From assembly GCF_024346315.1 (NCBI RefSeq), contig NZ_JAGQCS010000001.1:414940-478939 (forward strand): a stretch of 64,000 bases of DNA. Direction: 5' to 3'. The notes below the pieces were generated by a model. The model had not been told where the DNA came from. It searched no databases and saw only the letters and a program-made list of their open reading frames with translations. A program made the position numbers and the translations under genes. The number at the start of each line of letters is the position of its first letter. Position 1 is the stretch's first letter. Positions 54,126 through 63,938 of the stretch are shown one piece after another. Source of the DNA: Cyanobium sp. ATX 6F1. Lineage in GTDB: Bacteria; Cyanobacteriota; Cyanobacteriia; PCC-6307; Cyanobiaceae.

Positions 54126-54737
54126 TCAGCTGTGCATGCGGGGCTCAAGGTGCAGGCTCGCCAGCAGCCCCGCTTCGAACGCCGCCAGTTCCTCCAGCCG
54201 CTTGATCAACTCGGGCCGCGGCCAGCGCCGCTCACAGAGCACCCAATACAGACCGAAGTGACGCGCCTCGCTGGCCAGCAACTCGCCATAGAGCGCCGCC
54301 AGCTCAGGTTCGGGGCTGTGGGCCGCCAGCAGGGCCATGCGCTCGTGGCTGCGGGCCTCGATCAGACCGGCCACCAGCAAACTGTCGAGCATCCGCTCCG
54401 GCTCCTGGCGCCGCACCTGGGCCGAAAGGGAGGCGCCATAGGGAGGGGCGGCCAGGGGACGCATGGCCACGCCGCGGCGCTGCAGCAGGGCCAGCACCCG
54501 TTCGAAGTGCTCCAGCTCCTCCCGCGCCAGCGGGCTCAGGGCCTCCGCCAGCTCCGTGTCGGAGGGGTAGCGGAACATCAGCTGCAGGGCCACACCGGCG
54601 GCCTTGCGCTCGCAATGGGCATGATCGATCAGTACCAGGTCGGGATGGGCCAGGGCCTGCTCCAGCCAGGCGGCTGAACTGGCCTGGGTCAGCCAGCGGA
54701 TGCGAACCGTTTCCAGCGGGGCGGTGCTGGGGCTCAC
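54126..54737 (-). CDS. miaE: tRNA-(ms2io6A)-hydroxylase MiaE-like
   Basis: 203 aa. Di-iron ligands in [27 protein letters not shown] and [10 protein letters not shown], with IEARSHERM, as in MiaE. Hydroxylates the isopentenyl group at A37. Converges with mtnD and overlaps aroQ by 4 bp. Confidence 0.9.
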   Translation of the reverse strand: MSPSTAPLETVRIRWLTQASSAAWLEQALAHPDLVLIDHAHCERKAAGVALQLMFRYPSDTELAEALSPLAREELEHFERVLALLQRRGVAMRPLAAPPYGASLSAQVRRQEPERMLDSLLVAGLIEARSHERMALLAAHSPEPELAALYGELLASEARHFGLYWVLCERRWPRPELIKRLEELAAFEAGLLASLHLEPRMHS

Positions 54738-55174
54738 GGCTGGGCGCGCAGGTGGGCCACCAACCCCTCAAGCCCCAGCCGGTAGCTGAGGGGTCCAAAA
54801 CCCGCGATCACACCGATGGCCCGATCCGCCAGGGTGGAATGGTGGCGAAAGGGCTCCCGGGCGTGGGTGTTGCTCAGGTGCACCTCCACGAAGGGAATCG
54901 CCACCCCCAACAGGGCATCCCGCAGGGCGATCGAGGTGTGGGTGTAGGCGCCGGCGTTGATCACGATGCCGTCACTCGCCCCCCGGGCCCGGTGGATCCG
55001 ATCCACCAGCTCACCCTCGTGGTTGCTCTGGAAGCTCTCCAATTCCGCGCCCAGGTCCCGGGCCCGCTGACGCAGGTCGTCGTCGAGCTGGGAAAGGCTC
55101 TGGTGGCCGTACAGATGGGGCTCCCGCGTACCGAGGAGATTGAGGTTGGGGCCGTGCAGCAGCAGCAGTTGCAT
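54734..55174 (-). CDS. aroQ: type II 3-dehydroquinate dehydratase
   Basis: 146 aa. [20 protein letters not shown] and [35 protein letters not shown] are AroQ signatures (Tyr/Arg/His active site). Third step of the shikimate pathway. The gene stops short of tRNA-Tyr on the other strand. Confidence 0.95.
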   Translation of the reverse strand: MQLLLLHGPNLNLLGTREPHLYGHQSLSQLDDDLRQRARDLGAELESFQSNHEGELVDRIHRARGASDGIVINAGAYTHTSIALRDALLGVAIPFVEVHLSNTHAREPFRHHSTLADRAIGVIAGFGPLSYRLGLEGLVAHLRAQP

Positions 55175-55211
55175 CAGGAAGGTCGGCTGGTAAGTTCTTG
55201 CGGTGTGGTTC

Positions 55212-55293
55212 GGGTCGGTGCCCGAGTGGTTAATGGGGGCGGACTGTAAATCCGCTGGCTCTGCCTACGTTGGTTCAAATCCAACCCGGCCCA
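55212..55293 (+). tRNA. tRNA-Tyr(GUA)
   Basis: 82 nt with a long variable arm; acceptor GGGTCGG/CCGGCCC with one U-G pair, anticodon GTA in GACTGTAAATC, T-arm GGTTCAAATCC. Confidence 0.96.
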
Positions 55294-55304
55294 CCTTTCC
55301 ACAT

Positions 55305-55376
<72 letters not shown>

Positions 55377-55498
55377 TTTGATCGGATCCCCGCTTCCCGA
55401 GGACAACGGCAGCCCACCTGATCTAGCTGGCAGGGGTGATGTCTTGCCCCGGCGGGGCGGCAGCCTTGTCAGGCTGGGGCGATCCAGTGCCCGCGACC

Positions 55499-56887
55499 AT
55501 GACCATCTCTCTGCCCCAGCGCCTGCCCCTGGCCAACCTGCGGGGCCTCGTGCAGGGCGGCCACACCCGCCCCCGGGCCTGGCGCCTGAGCCAGCTGGAG
55601 CGGTTGGAGCAGCTGATCGATCAGCACGAGGGCGCGATCCTTGCGGCCCTGGCGGCCGATCTGGGCAAGCCGCCGCTGGAGGCCTACTTCGAAGTGGTCG
55701 CGGTACGCAGCGAACTCAAGCTCGCCCAGCGCCAGCTAGGTCGCTGGATGGCCCCCCGCAGGGCGCCGTTGCCCCTGTCGCAGCGGCCGGGGCGGGCCGA
55801 GGTGGTCCTGGAGCCGTTGGGCTGCGTGCTGATCATCGGCCCCTGGAACTACCCCTTCTCACTCACGCTGCAGCCGCTGGTGAGCGCCCTGGCGGCCGGC
55901 AACACCGCGGTGCTCAAACCCTCGGAGCAGGCAGCTCACACCTCCGCCCTGATCGCCGAGCTGGTGGGGCTCCATTTCGATCCATCCGTGGTGCGGGTGG
56001 TGGAGGGGGACGGCAGCGTGGCCGCCGCCCTGCTGCAGGAGCCCTTCGATCACATTTTCTTCACCGGGGGCGAACGGGTGGGCCGGCTTGTGATGGCCGC
56101 AGCCGCGGAGCACCTTGTGCCGGTCACGCTCGAATTGGGGGGAAGGAGCCCGGCGATCGTGCTGGCCGATGCCGATCTGCCCACCACGGCGCGGCGGTTG
56201 GTGTGGGGCAAGGGGCTGAATGCGGGGCAAACCTGCATCGCGCCCAACCACCTGCTCGTGGAGGAGAGCGTGAGGTCCGCCCTGGTGGAGAAGCTGAAGG
56301 AAGAAATCCAGCGCAGCTATGGCGACGACCCGCTCGCTTCCCCCGACCTGGCCCGGATCGTGAACCGGGCCCAGTATTCGCGCCTCTCAGGCCTGCTGGA
56401 AGCGGCCAGAGGCCGTGGCCAGGTGCTGGCGGGGGGCCAGTGTGATCCCTCCGGTCTGCGGATCGCCCCCACCGTGCTGGCGGTGGATGACCCGGCCGAT
56501 CCACTGCTGCAGGACGAACTGTTTGGTCCACTGCTGCCGGTGCTGAGCGTGGGCGGTCTGCAGGAGGCGATCGAGCACATCCGGCGTCAGCCCAAGCCCC
56601 TGGCGCTCTACCTGTTCAGCCAGAGCGCGGCAGCCCAGCAGGCGGTGCTGCAGGGCACCAGCTCCGGTGGGGTCTGTTTCAACGATGTGGTGATGCAGGT
56701 GGGCGTGCCCGATCTGCCCTTCGGCGGGGTGGGGAACAGCGGCATGGGCAGTTACCACGGCCTGGCCGGCTTCGAGACCTTCTCCCACCGGCGCAGCGTG
56801 CTGCGGCGGCCCTTCTGGCTGGATCTGCGCTTTCGTTATGCCCCCTACGGCGAGCGCCTGGGCCTGGTGAAGCGGCTGCTGGGCTGA
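55499..56887 (+). CDS. class 3 aldehyde dehydrogenase
   Basis: 462 aa from ATG 55499. IIGPWNYPFSLTLQPL, ELGGRSPAIV (catalytic Glu), GQTCIAPNHLL (catalytic Cys) and PFGGVGNSGMGSYHG match class 3 long-chain aldehyde dehydrogenases, which oxidise fatty aldehydes in cyanobacteria. A C-terminal hydrophobic stretch (RRPFWLDLRFRY) may touch membranes. Confidence 0.9.
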   Translation: MTISLPQRLPLANLRGLVQGGHTRPRAWRLSQLERLEQLIDQHEGAILAALAADLGKPPLEAYFEVVAVRSELKLAQRQLGRWMAPRRAPLPLSQRPGRAEVVLEPLGCVLIIGPWNYPFSLTLQPLVSALAAGNTAVLKPSEQAAHTSALIAELVGLHFDPSVVRVVEGDGSVAAALLQEPFDHIFFTGGERVGRLVMAAAAEHLVPVTLELGGRSPAIVLADADLPTTARRLVWGKGLNAGQTCIAPNHLLVEESVRSALVEKLKEEIQRSYGDDPLASPDLARIVNRAQYSRLSGLLEAARGRGQVLAGGQCDPSGLRIAPTVLAVDDPADPLLQDELFGPLLPVLSVGGLQEAIEHIRRQPKPLALYLFSQSAAAQQAVLQGTSSGGVCFNDVVMQVGVPDLPFGGVGNSGMGSYHGLAGFETFSHRRSVLRRPFWLDLRFRYAPYGERLGLVKRLLG

Positions 56888-56978
56888 GCGCGGCCCATCG
56901 CTGGCCTGGGCCCCGTGCCCACGGCCCCCTGGCGCCACGGGCGGAGGTCCTTATGGTTCCTCCAGCTGATCGATCTCC

Positions 56979-58370
56979 ATGCGCCGAGCGCTTGCTGCCC
57001 TGGCCCTTGCCCTGTTCCTGCCCTGGCCTGCCCTGGCTGGGAGCTACACGGTCAAGCCCGGTGAGACCCTCTCCGAGCTCGCCGAGCGCTACGGCGTCAC
57101 GGTGGAGCGCCTGCTCAAGCTCAACGGCCTCAAGGACGCCAACAGCCTGCAGGCGGGCAGCAAGCTGGTGGTCCCCGGCGGTGGCGGAACCAGCCTGGCC
57201 CGGCCGGGCCGTGGCGGGGGCGGTGGTTACACCGTCAAGCCGGGGGACACCCTCTCGGAGCTCGCTGAGCGCTTCGGCATTTCGGTGGAACGGCTGAAGC
57301 AGCTCAATGGCCTCCAATCAGCCAACGACCTCCAGGCCGGCAGCCAACTGGTGGTGCCAGGAGCGGCCGGCGCTGGCCGATCCAACCGAGCCAAGGCCGC
57401 CCCTGGCGGGAGCGGCACCTACACCGTTCAACCCGGTGACACCCTTTCGGCCTTGGCCGATCGTTACGGCGTCTCCGTGGACCGTCTGATCCAGCTCAAC
57501 AACCTCAAATCAGCCAACGACCTCCAGGCCGGCAGCCAACTGGTGGTGCCTGGGGCGGCCAAAACGGCCGCGGCCAAGGCCAGAAGCAAGCCCGTGGCGG
57601 TGGCCAAGGGGGCGAAGGAGCACGAAGTGCAGCCCGGTGAAACCCTGTCTCACATCGCAGAGGCCTATGGCGTGTCGATCGATCGCCTGATTGCCTTGAA
57701 CAACATCAAGGAGCCGAACTCCATCCCCGCCGGCAGCCGCTTGAAGCTGCCCGGCGGCAGTGCCGCAGCCAGCAAGGCGGCCACCAGGCCGGCCCCTGTG
57801 GCGGCGAAGCCCAGCCCGGCGGAGAAGCAACCCACCCCCAAGCCGACTCCAGCGGTGGCCACGACCAAGCCCGCCACCACCGTTAAACCAGCACCGGCCC
57901 CAGCCCCCCGGCCCAGGCCCACCCCCGAGGCGGCGGTCGAGACAGCCAGTGCGGAAGCTCCCAAGCCGTCGCCCACGGCCCGGCCCAAGCCCAGCGTCGA
58001 ACCGGCGACCGCCGCCCCAGTGGCCGCCTCCAGCCGACCCACCGCCAGCCGACCGGTCGTCGCCAGCCGGCCCAATCCCACGGCGGCCAGCGCAGCCGCC
58101 AAACCCGGCGCCGTGGCCAAGGCCAGCACTCCCGACTGGCGCACCTACGGCCCCCTGCAGGTGGACTGGGCCAACTGGCAGCCCATGGGCGGCAGCTACG
58201 TGGCCCCCAGCCTCAACAGCAACGGGCAACCTCTCTACCTGGCGATCAACTGCACCGCCCGCAAGCTGAACGCCACCGGACAGTCCGGCGCCTGGAAAAC
58301 CTGGGATGCCCCCCAGACCGAATTCGAGTCGCAGCTGGTGAAGGACCTCTGCAGGGCCAAGGGGCTCTGA
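56979..58370 (+). CDS. secreted protein with four LysM repeats
   Basis: 463 aa. Signal peptide (ALAALALALFLPWPALAG, cut near residue 21), four LysM domains at about 22-66, 83-127, 147-191 and 213-257, then a long Pro/Ala/Lys/Thr linker (about 260-385) and a conserved C-terminal domain (PLQVDWANWQ...). It should bind peptidoglycan in the periplasm. Converges with recQ. Confidence 0.85.
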   Translation: MRRALAALALALFLPWPALAGSYTVKPGETLSELAERYGVTVERLLKLNGLKDANSLQAGSKLVVPGGGGTSLARPGRGGGGGYTVKPGDTLSELAERFGISVERLKQLNGLQSANDLQAGSQLVVPGAAGAGRSNRAKAAPGGSGTYTVQPGDTLSALADRYGVSVDRLIQLNNLKSANDLQAGSQLVVPGAAKTAAAKARSKPVAVAKGAKEHEVQPGETLSHIAEAYGVSIDRLIALNNIKEPNSIPAGSRLKLPGGSAAASKAATRPAPVAAKPSPAEKQPTPKPTPAVATTKPATTVKPAPAPAPRPRPTPEAAVETASAEAPKPSPTARPKPSVEPATAAPVAASSRPTASRPVVASRPNPTAASAAAKPGAVAKASTPDWRTYGPLQVDWANWQPMGGSYVAPSLNSNGQPLYLAINCTARKLNATGQSGAWKTWDAPQTEFESQLVKDLCRAKGL

Positions 58371-58376
58371 CCCCCC

Positions 58377-59909
58377 TCAGGCCGCCCAGCGAAGGGGCCA
58401 GGGCTGGAGCAGATAGCGCCGGCCAGCCGGCCGCAGCCAGAGGCGCTGGGCACCGTCGTCACTCTCGCTGATCAGGTCCTCCTGGATCAGGCGCCGGGCC
58501 AGCCAGCGCCAACGCTCCTCAGGGGAGTCCCCCTCACCGGCCAGGGTCTCCCCCAGGCCCCGTTGGCCCACGCCGTCCCGCTGCTCCAGCTGCCCCAGCA
58601 ACCGGCCCACCTGCTCGCTCCAGTCCTGGCGTTGGCGTTGGGGCCGGGCGCTGCAGGCATCGCAGCGGCCGCAGGGGGGCACCAACTCCCCCACCGCCAG
58701 CAACAGGGCCTGCTCACGGCACTCCTCCCCCTCAGCCACCGCCTCCATGCGCCGCAGCTGCCGTTGGGCCAGCTCGAGCCGCACCTGCTCCTGCTGGCGG
58801 GCCTCGGGGCTGAGCTGGTGGCCCGCCGCCCGCATGGCCCAGCCCAGGCTGGCGCGATCCTCCGGATCGAACAGCACCAGGCAGCGGGCCGGGAGCCCAT
58901 CACGCCCGGCCCGGCCCGATTCCTGCAGATACCCCTCCGGACTCGCCGGGAGGTCCAGGTGCAGCACCAGCCCCACATCGGAGCGGTCCACCCCCATGCC
59001 GAAGGCCACCGTGGCCACCAGCACGGGCGCCGGGTGCTCCTGGAAGTGGGTCAGGGCCAGGCGCCGGCTTTCCGGATCCATGCCCGCGTGGTATGGGCTC
59101 GCCTCGATGCCGGCGGCGGTGAGCAGGGAGGCCCAGCGCCCCACCGAGCGGCGCGTGCGCGCATAGATCAACACCGCCCCCCGGGCGGCGATCACCGCCT
59201 CGATCACCAGCTCAAGGGGATCGGTGGGGCGCCGCGCCATGCCATAGGCCAGGTTGGGGCGGCGGGCGGAGCGCACCTGGATCAGGGGGCGTCGCAGCTC
59301 GAGCAAGCGGATGATGTCGGCGCGCACGCGCGGGGCCGCCGTGGCGCTGAGGGCCACCAGAGGCACCCCCGGGCAGAGGCGGCGCAGCTGCCCCAGCCGG
59401 CGGTAATCGGGCCGAAAATCATGGCCCCAGGCGCTGATGCAGTGGGCTTCATCCACCGCCAGGGCCACCAGCTGCCCCTGCTCCAGCACCTCCTCCAGCA
59501 GCTGACGGGTGGCCTCCCCCTGGAGCCGCTCCGGGGCCAGATACAGCAAGCGCAGCCTGCGCTCCCGCAGGCGTGTGATCAGCTGACGACGGGCCGGCAG
59601 ATCGAGGCCGCCATGCAGACAGGCCGCCGCGATGCCCATCCGCTGCAGGTGGCGCACCTGGTCGTCCATCAGGGCCACCAGGGGGGAGATCACCAGCACC
59701 AACCCTTCCCGCACCAGGGCCGGGAGCTGATAACAGAGCGACTTGCCGGCTCCTGTGGGCAGCACCGCCAGGCAGTCGCGCCCCTGCAGGAGGGCCTCCA
59801 CCACCGGCCGCTGGCCAGGCCGGAAGTCCTCCCAGCCGAAATGGGCCTGGAGCGCCGTCAGCAGGGGATCGCTCGAGGGAGGATCGGTCAAAGACGGATC
59901 CGCACGCAT
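58377..59909 (-). CDS. recQ: ATP-dependent DNA helicase RecQ
   Basis: 510 aa from ATG 59909. FRPGQRPVVEALLQGRDCLAVLPTGAGKSLCYQLP, DEAHCISAWGHDFRPDY, VATVAFGMGVDRSDV, and a zinc site GELVPPCGRCDACSA. Lacks a full C-terminal HRDC domain. Repairs and unwinds recombination intermediates. Confidence 0.93.
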   Translation of the reverse strand: MRADPSLTDPPSSDPLLTALQAHFGWEDFRPGQRPVVEALLQGRDCLAVLPTGAGKSLCYQLPALVREGLVLVISPLVALMDDQVRHLQRMGIAAACLHGGLDLPARRQLITRLRERRLRLLYLAPERLQGEATRQLLEEVLEQGQLVALAVDEAHCISAWGHDFRPDYRRLGQLRRLCPGVPLVALSATAAPRVRADIIRLLELRRPLIQVRSARRPNLAYGMARRPTDPLELVIEAVIAARGAVLIYARTRRSVGRWASLLTAAGIEASPYHAGMDPESRRLALTHFQEHPAPVLVATVAFGMGVDRSDVGLVLHLDLPASPEGYLQESGRAGRDGLPARCLVLFDPEDRASLGWAMRAAGHQLSPEARQQEQVRLELAQRQLRRMEAVAEGEECREQALLLAVGELVPPCGRCDACSARPQRQRQDWSEQVGRLLGQLEQRDGVGQRGLGETLAGEGDSPEERWRWLARRLIQEDLISESDDGAQRLWLRPAGRRYLLQPWPLRWAA

Positions 59910-59985
59910 TGCGCCCGATGGCACCTCCACCCCACCCCTGGCGATGCCCGAACCTAACCGGCACCAGATCTGGGGGAGAGGGGGT

Positions 59986-61011
59986 TCAGGTGAGGGGCGG
60001 CGCCTCCAGCTGGTCGGGCGACTCCTCCACCAGCTGCAGCCGCACCCGCTTGCCGCCGGCCAGCTCCCCGAGGGACACCCGCAGGGTGGCGCCGCTGAGA
60101 CTCCCCAAGGCCTGGAGCAGCTCCCGCAGGTGGGGCGTGCTGCTGCCACTCTCCAACCACAGACGCTCCTGCAGGCCGCCCAGCCGCCGCCAGCTGGTGT
60201 GGAGCTTGAGCACGGCGCTCTCCAACTGCTGGGCCTGGCCCACCGCATCCGCCAGCAACCCCAAGGCATCGAGGCGCTGGGCCTCCTGCATCGCCTTCTC
60301 CAGGTCCAGTTCCCCCTGCTGGAAGGCCCGCACCGCCAGCCCCGCCTCGGCCGCCTTGCTCAGCCAGCGGGCGGTGTTGGTCACATCCTTGACCCGCGAC
60401 AACTCCGGCTCATCCCGCAGCACCCGCCTCAGGTCGTCCTGTTGGGCCTCCGGCAATTTGGACAGTTCCCGCACCAGGGGCGCGACGACCCGCGGGGGCA
60501 GCAGGTTCTCCTGGGTGCGCTGGCGGATCTCCTCCGGCAGCAGCGGACTGGTGGCCGCGGTGAACTCATCGGTGAGCCGGCGCACCTGCTTGCGGGTGAT
60601 CTGCTGCCCTTCATTGGCTGCCTCGCTGATCATCAGCTGCACCTCGGGGTCCGCCTGGGCCGTCTCCACGAAGGCTCGCTTGGAAAAATTGTTGACGCAG
60701 GCCTCCTCCAGGGGGCCATCCCCCACCAGGCTGTCGGCGGAATCGGCCAGCTGGATGAGCCCATAGGCACGGGTCTTGCTGATCTCCTGCTCCCTGAGCC
60801 ACTGCAGAAAGCCTGTGCCCCGGCCCTCACCGCCCCGCTTCTCCCGGTCACGCACGGCCCGCAGGATCCGGCCGCGCCAGATCTCGGTCTGCAGGTCGAA
60901 GCGATCGCACACGGCCCAGGCCTCCTCCAGCCGGGCCAGGAACTCCATGGTGCTGATGTCGTCCCGCTCCGGATCAGGCAGATCCAGGGTCAGGGAGGGG
61001 GCTTCCAGCAC
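59986..61011 (-). CDS. conserved hypothetical protein, 341 aa, upstream of recQ
   Basis: Mostly helical; N-terminal segment [35 protein letters not shown] and [24 protein letters not shown] look like a DNA-binding or ParB-HTH-like fold, and the rest is charged with possible coiled coils. No family certain. Same strand as recQ, gap 76 bp; divergent from psaE. Confidence 0.65.
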   Translation of the reverse strand: MLEAPSLTLDLPDPERDDISTMEFLARLEEAWAVCDRFDLQTEIWRGRILRAVRDREKRGGEGRGTGFLQWLREQEISKTRAYGLIQLADSADSLVGDGPLEEACVNNFSKRAFVETAQADPEVQLMISEAANEGQQITRKQVRRLTDEFTAATSPLLPEEIRQRTQENLLPPRVVAPLVRELSKLPEAQQDDLRRVLRDEPELSRVKDVTNTARWLSKAAEAGLAVRAFQQGELDLEKAMQEAQRLDALGLLADAVGQAQQLESAVLKLHTSWRRLGGLQERLWLESGSSTPHLRELLQALGSLSGATLRVSLGELAGGKRVRLQLVEESPDQLEAPPLT

Positions 61012-61169
61012 AGACGAAGTTCAGCGGAGGCGATCGTGCCACGGGGGCCCGGGCCGATGGCACACAAACGGGCGATCCATGGGCAGCGACATTTCGTGAC
61101 GGCCCCGCAACCTTGACCAAAAAGGAGGGGTATGGTCCCTTCGACAGCAACATCCTCCTCAACGCAGCG

Positions 61170-61379
61170 ATGGCGATCTCCCGCGGCGACAAGGTGCGCA
61201 TCCAGCGTCCTGAGTCCTACTGGTTCAACGAAGTCGGCACCGTCGCTTCGATCGACACCTCCGGCATCCGCTACCCCGTGGTGGTGCGCTTTGAGAAGGT
61301 GAACTACAGCGGCTACAGCGGCTCAGAGGGCGGCATCAACACCAACAACTTCGCCGAAAGCGAGCTGGTGAAGGCCTGA
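61170..61379 (+). CDS. psaE: photosystem I reaction centre subunit IV
   Basis: 69 aa from ATG 61170, chosen because [28 protein letters not shown] is the known PsaE start. SH3-like small peripheral subunit on the stromal side that helps ferredoxin docking and cyclic electron flow. Followed by a strong terminator. Confidence 0.97.
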   Translation: MAISRGDKVRIQRPESYWFNEVGTVASIDTSGIRYPVVVRFEKVNYSGYSGSEGGINTNNFAESELVKA

Positions 61380-61427
61380 GCCCAAAGGCTCGAACGGCCC
61401 GCCTGCAACGCTCCATTCGATGTCTTG

Positions 61428-61461
61428 ATCCCTGATCCGCCCACCGGATCAGGGATTTCTT
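61428..61461 (+). terminator. intrinsic terminator of psaE
   Basis: Perfect 11-bp stem ATCCCTGATCC/GGATCAGGGAT with a 7-nt loop and a TTCTT tail, located between psaE and mutM. Confidence 0.88.
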
Positions 61462-61486
61462 CATGCTGTGCGAAAGGGGAGTTTCC

Positions 61487-62332
61487 TTGCCCGAATTGCC
61501 CGAAGTCGAAACCGTGCGCCGGGGGCTTGAGCGCCAGCTGAAAGGCTTCCGCATCGATCGCTTGGAGGTGCTCAGGGAGCGGGCGATCGCCGCCCCCAAA
61601 GACCCGGGCGCCTTTCGCGCCGCCCTGGAGGGGTGCCGGGTGGGGGCCTGGAGCCGCCGGGGCAAGTACCTGCTGGCGGAGTTGCACCGAGGCGAGGCCA
61701 ATGCGGGCACCTGGGGGGTGCACCTTCGCATGACCGGCCAGTTCCTCTGGATCGAGACGCCGCGGGAGCCATGCCGGCATACCCGCGTGCGCCTCTGGAA
61801 CGACCGGGGCGAGGAGCTGCGCTTCGTGGACCTGCGCAGCTTCGGCGAAATGTGGTGGGTGCCCCCCGGCTCAGCGACGGACACCGTGATCACCGGCCTG
61901 AGGCGGCTGGGGCCTGAACCCTTCGGGCCGGACTTCAATGGCTCCTATCTGCAGAAGCGGCTGGCGGGCAGCAAACGCTCGATCAAGGCGGCCCTGCTGG
62001 ATCAGAGCCTGGTGGCCGGTGTGGGAAACATCTACGCCGATGAGTCCCTGTTCGCCGCCGGCATCGCACCGGCCACGGCGGCCGGACGGGTGGGCCCCCG
62101 CCGTTTGGAGCGGCTGCAACGGGCCCTGGTGGAGATCCTCGAGACCAGCATCGGGGCCGGCGGCACCACCTTCAGCGACTTCCGCGACCTCTCCGGAACC
62201 AACGGCAGCTATGGGGGGCAGGCCTGGGTCTACCGGCGCACGGGCGAGCCCTGCCGCCGTTGCGGCACCCCCATTGCGCGGGAGCGGCTGGCGGGACGCA
62301 GCAGCCACTGGTGTCCCAGCTGCCAGCACTGA
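61487..62332 (+). CDS. mutM: formamidopyrimidine-DNA glycosylase
   Basis: 281 aa. The TTG at 61487 is chosen as start because the enzyme needs Pro2 as catalytic nucleophile (PELPEVETVRR follows) and GGGGAG lies five bases ahead. Later motifs: VAGVGNIYADESLF, and the zinc finger CRRCGTPI...CPSCQH. Removes 8-oxoguanine. Confidence 0.95.
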   Translation: MPELPEVETVRRGLERQLKGFRIDRLEVLRERAIAAPKDPGAFRAALEGCRVGAWSRRGKYLLAELHRGEANAGTWGVHLRMTGQFLWIETPREPCRHTRVRLWNDRGEELRFVDLRSFGEMWWVPPGSATDTVITGLRRLGPEPFGPDFNGSYLQKRLAGSKRSIKAALLDQSLVAGVGNIYADESLFAAGIAPATAAGRVGPRRLERLQRALVEILETSIGAGGTTFSDFRDLSGTNGSYGGQAWVYRRTGEPCRRCGTPIARERLAGRSSHWCPSCQH

Positions 62333-62375
62333 GCCGAGGCCCGTGGGCTAGAAGGGAGTTCAGTGCCCATCTGCC

Positions 62376-63044
62376 GTGACGGCCGACCTCGCCGAAGACC
62401 TGAGCTCCACCATCGCGGCCCTCCACCGGCGGGGCTGGTGCGATGGCACCGGCGGCAACTTCAGCTGTGTGCTGCAGCGTGAACCGCTGCAGCTGTTGAT
62501 GGCCCCCAGTGGTGTCGACAAGGGAACCGTCGCCCCTGAGGCGTTGATCGTGGTGGATGGCGACGGACAGGTGCTACGCGGCCATGGACGCGCCAGCGCC
62601 GAGACCCTCCTCCATCTGGAGATCGTGCGGCGCTCGGGCGCTGGGGCCGTGCTGCACACCCATTCCCAGGCCGCCACACTGTTGTCGCGCCGGGCCCTGG
62701 CAACTGATCGCCACAGCCCTGGAGCCTCCGGCGCCGATGGGTCTGTGGTGCTCGAGCAATTGGAGATGCTCAAGGGGCTCAAAGGAATACACAGCCATGA
62801 CACGCGAGTGCGGCTGCCCGTGCTCGCCAACGACCAGGACCTGAGGCGGCTGAGTGTTCGGGCCGCTCCCCTGCTGGCCGATGCGCCCCAGGGGCTGTTG
62901 ATCGCTGGCCATGGGCTGTACGCCTGGGGAGATGCGCTGTTCAGCGCCCGACGCCACTTGGAAATCCTGGAATTCCTGCTGGAGCAACACTGGAGGCAAC
63001 TGTTACTGGATGGGCTCAATCGCCTGCCCAATCCCAGCCATTGA
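62376..63044 (+). CDS. mtnB: methylthioribulose-1-phosphate dehydratase
   Basis: 222 aa, GTG start. Class II aldolase fold: GTGGNFSC, HTHSQAAT (two metal His), and IAGHGLYAWG (third His). Second committed step of methionine salvage; directly precedes mtnC. Confidence 0.9.
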   Translation: MTADLAEDLSSTIAALHRRGWCDGTGGNFSCVLQREPLQLLMAPSGVDKGTVAPEALIVVDGDGQVLRGHGRASAETLLHLEIVRRSGAGAVLHTHSQAATLLSRRALATDRHSPGASGADGSVVLEQLEMLKGLKGIHSHDTRVRLPVLANDQDLRRLSVRAAPLLADAPQGLLIAGHGLYAWGDALFSARRHLEILEFLLEQHWRQLLLDGLNRLPNPSH

Positions 63045-63064
63045 CGACGACCCAGGATCTCTCC

Positions 63065-63781
63065 ATGGCCCCCATCACCCATCTGTTGCTTGATATCGAG
63101 GGAACCACCTGTCCGGTGAGCTTTGTGGCAGAAACACTCTTCCCCTATGCCCGAAACCATCTGGCGGAGTATCTGGAGCGCCACCGTCACGAAGAGCCCG
63201 TCCGAGGCCTCCTCGATGAGGCGGAACAGGCCAGAGCCATCGACCCGGAAGCAAGGGCGATCGGAGTTGATCTGGACTCCCATGCCCAGCTGGTGGCCTA
63301 TCTGGGATGGCTCATCGATCAAGACCGCAAGCTCCCACCACTGAAGCAATTGCAAGGGCTGATCTGGGAGTGCGGCTATGAAAACGGCGAACTGCTGGCG
63401 CCTCTCTACAGCGATGTGCCCCCGGCCCTGAGGGCATGGGCCATGGCTGGAGTCAACCTGGCGGTCTACTCATCGGGGTCCGTGACCGCCCAACAATTGC
63501 TCTATGGACACACAACAGAGGGGGACCTGAGGGATCTGTTCGGCCACTGGTTCGACACGCGCACGGGCCCTAAACAGGCAATGGATAGCTACAAACTTAT
63601 CGCCGCTGAAATGGAAGTTGATCCCAATCAAACCCTGTTCATCAGTGATTCCATTGCTGAACTGGAAGCGGCCCAATCAGCCGGCATGAAGGCACTTTTC
63701 AGTGACCGCCCAGGGAACCCAGCACGGGACAATGAAGGCTTCGCCAGGATCACTCACTTTGATCAAATTGTCATTAATTAA
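63065..63781 (+). CDS. mtnC: acireductone synthase (enolase-phosphatase)
   Basis: 238 aa from ATG 63065, which has AGGA seven bases ahead; a TTG at 63041 overlapping mtnB is less likely. LLLDIEGTTCPVSFV (HAD nucleophile Asp), YSSGSVTAQ and LFISDSIAELEAA are MtnC motifs. Forms acireductone for MtnD. Confidence 0.94.
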   Translation: MAPITHLLLDIEGTTCPVSFVAETLFPYARNHLAEYLERHRHEEPVRGLLDEAEQARAIDPEARAIGVDLDSHAQLVAYLGWLIDQDRKLPPLKQLQGLIWECGYENGELLAPLYSDVPPALRAWAMAGVNLAVYSSGSVTAQQLLYGHTTEGDLRDLFGHWFDTRTGPKQAMDSYKLIAAEMEVDPNQTLFISDSIAELEAAQSAGMKALFSDRPGNPARDNEGFARITHFDQIVIN

Positions 63782-63895
63782 GTGAACCGAACGGGACGCC
63801 TGGGAATACTCCAGCCATAACATAAACAGCGCCACCCGATCAGATCTCTCAATGGGTGCTCGCGTACGAGGCACAGAATCTCCAGACACAAGAAA

Positions 63896-63913
63896 GCCAC
63901 CCCTTCGGGTGGC
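63896..63913 (-). terminator. bidirectional-type terminator hairpin
   Basis: 7-bp stem GCCACCC/GGGTGGC with a 4-nt loop. On the minus strand it is followed by TTTCTT, so it best serves the leftward gene entering at the window end. Confidence 0.7.
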
Positions 63914-63938
63914 CTTCTCTCCATCTCACTCGCGCCAC

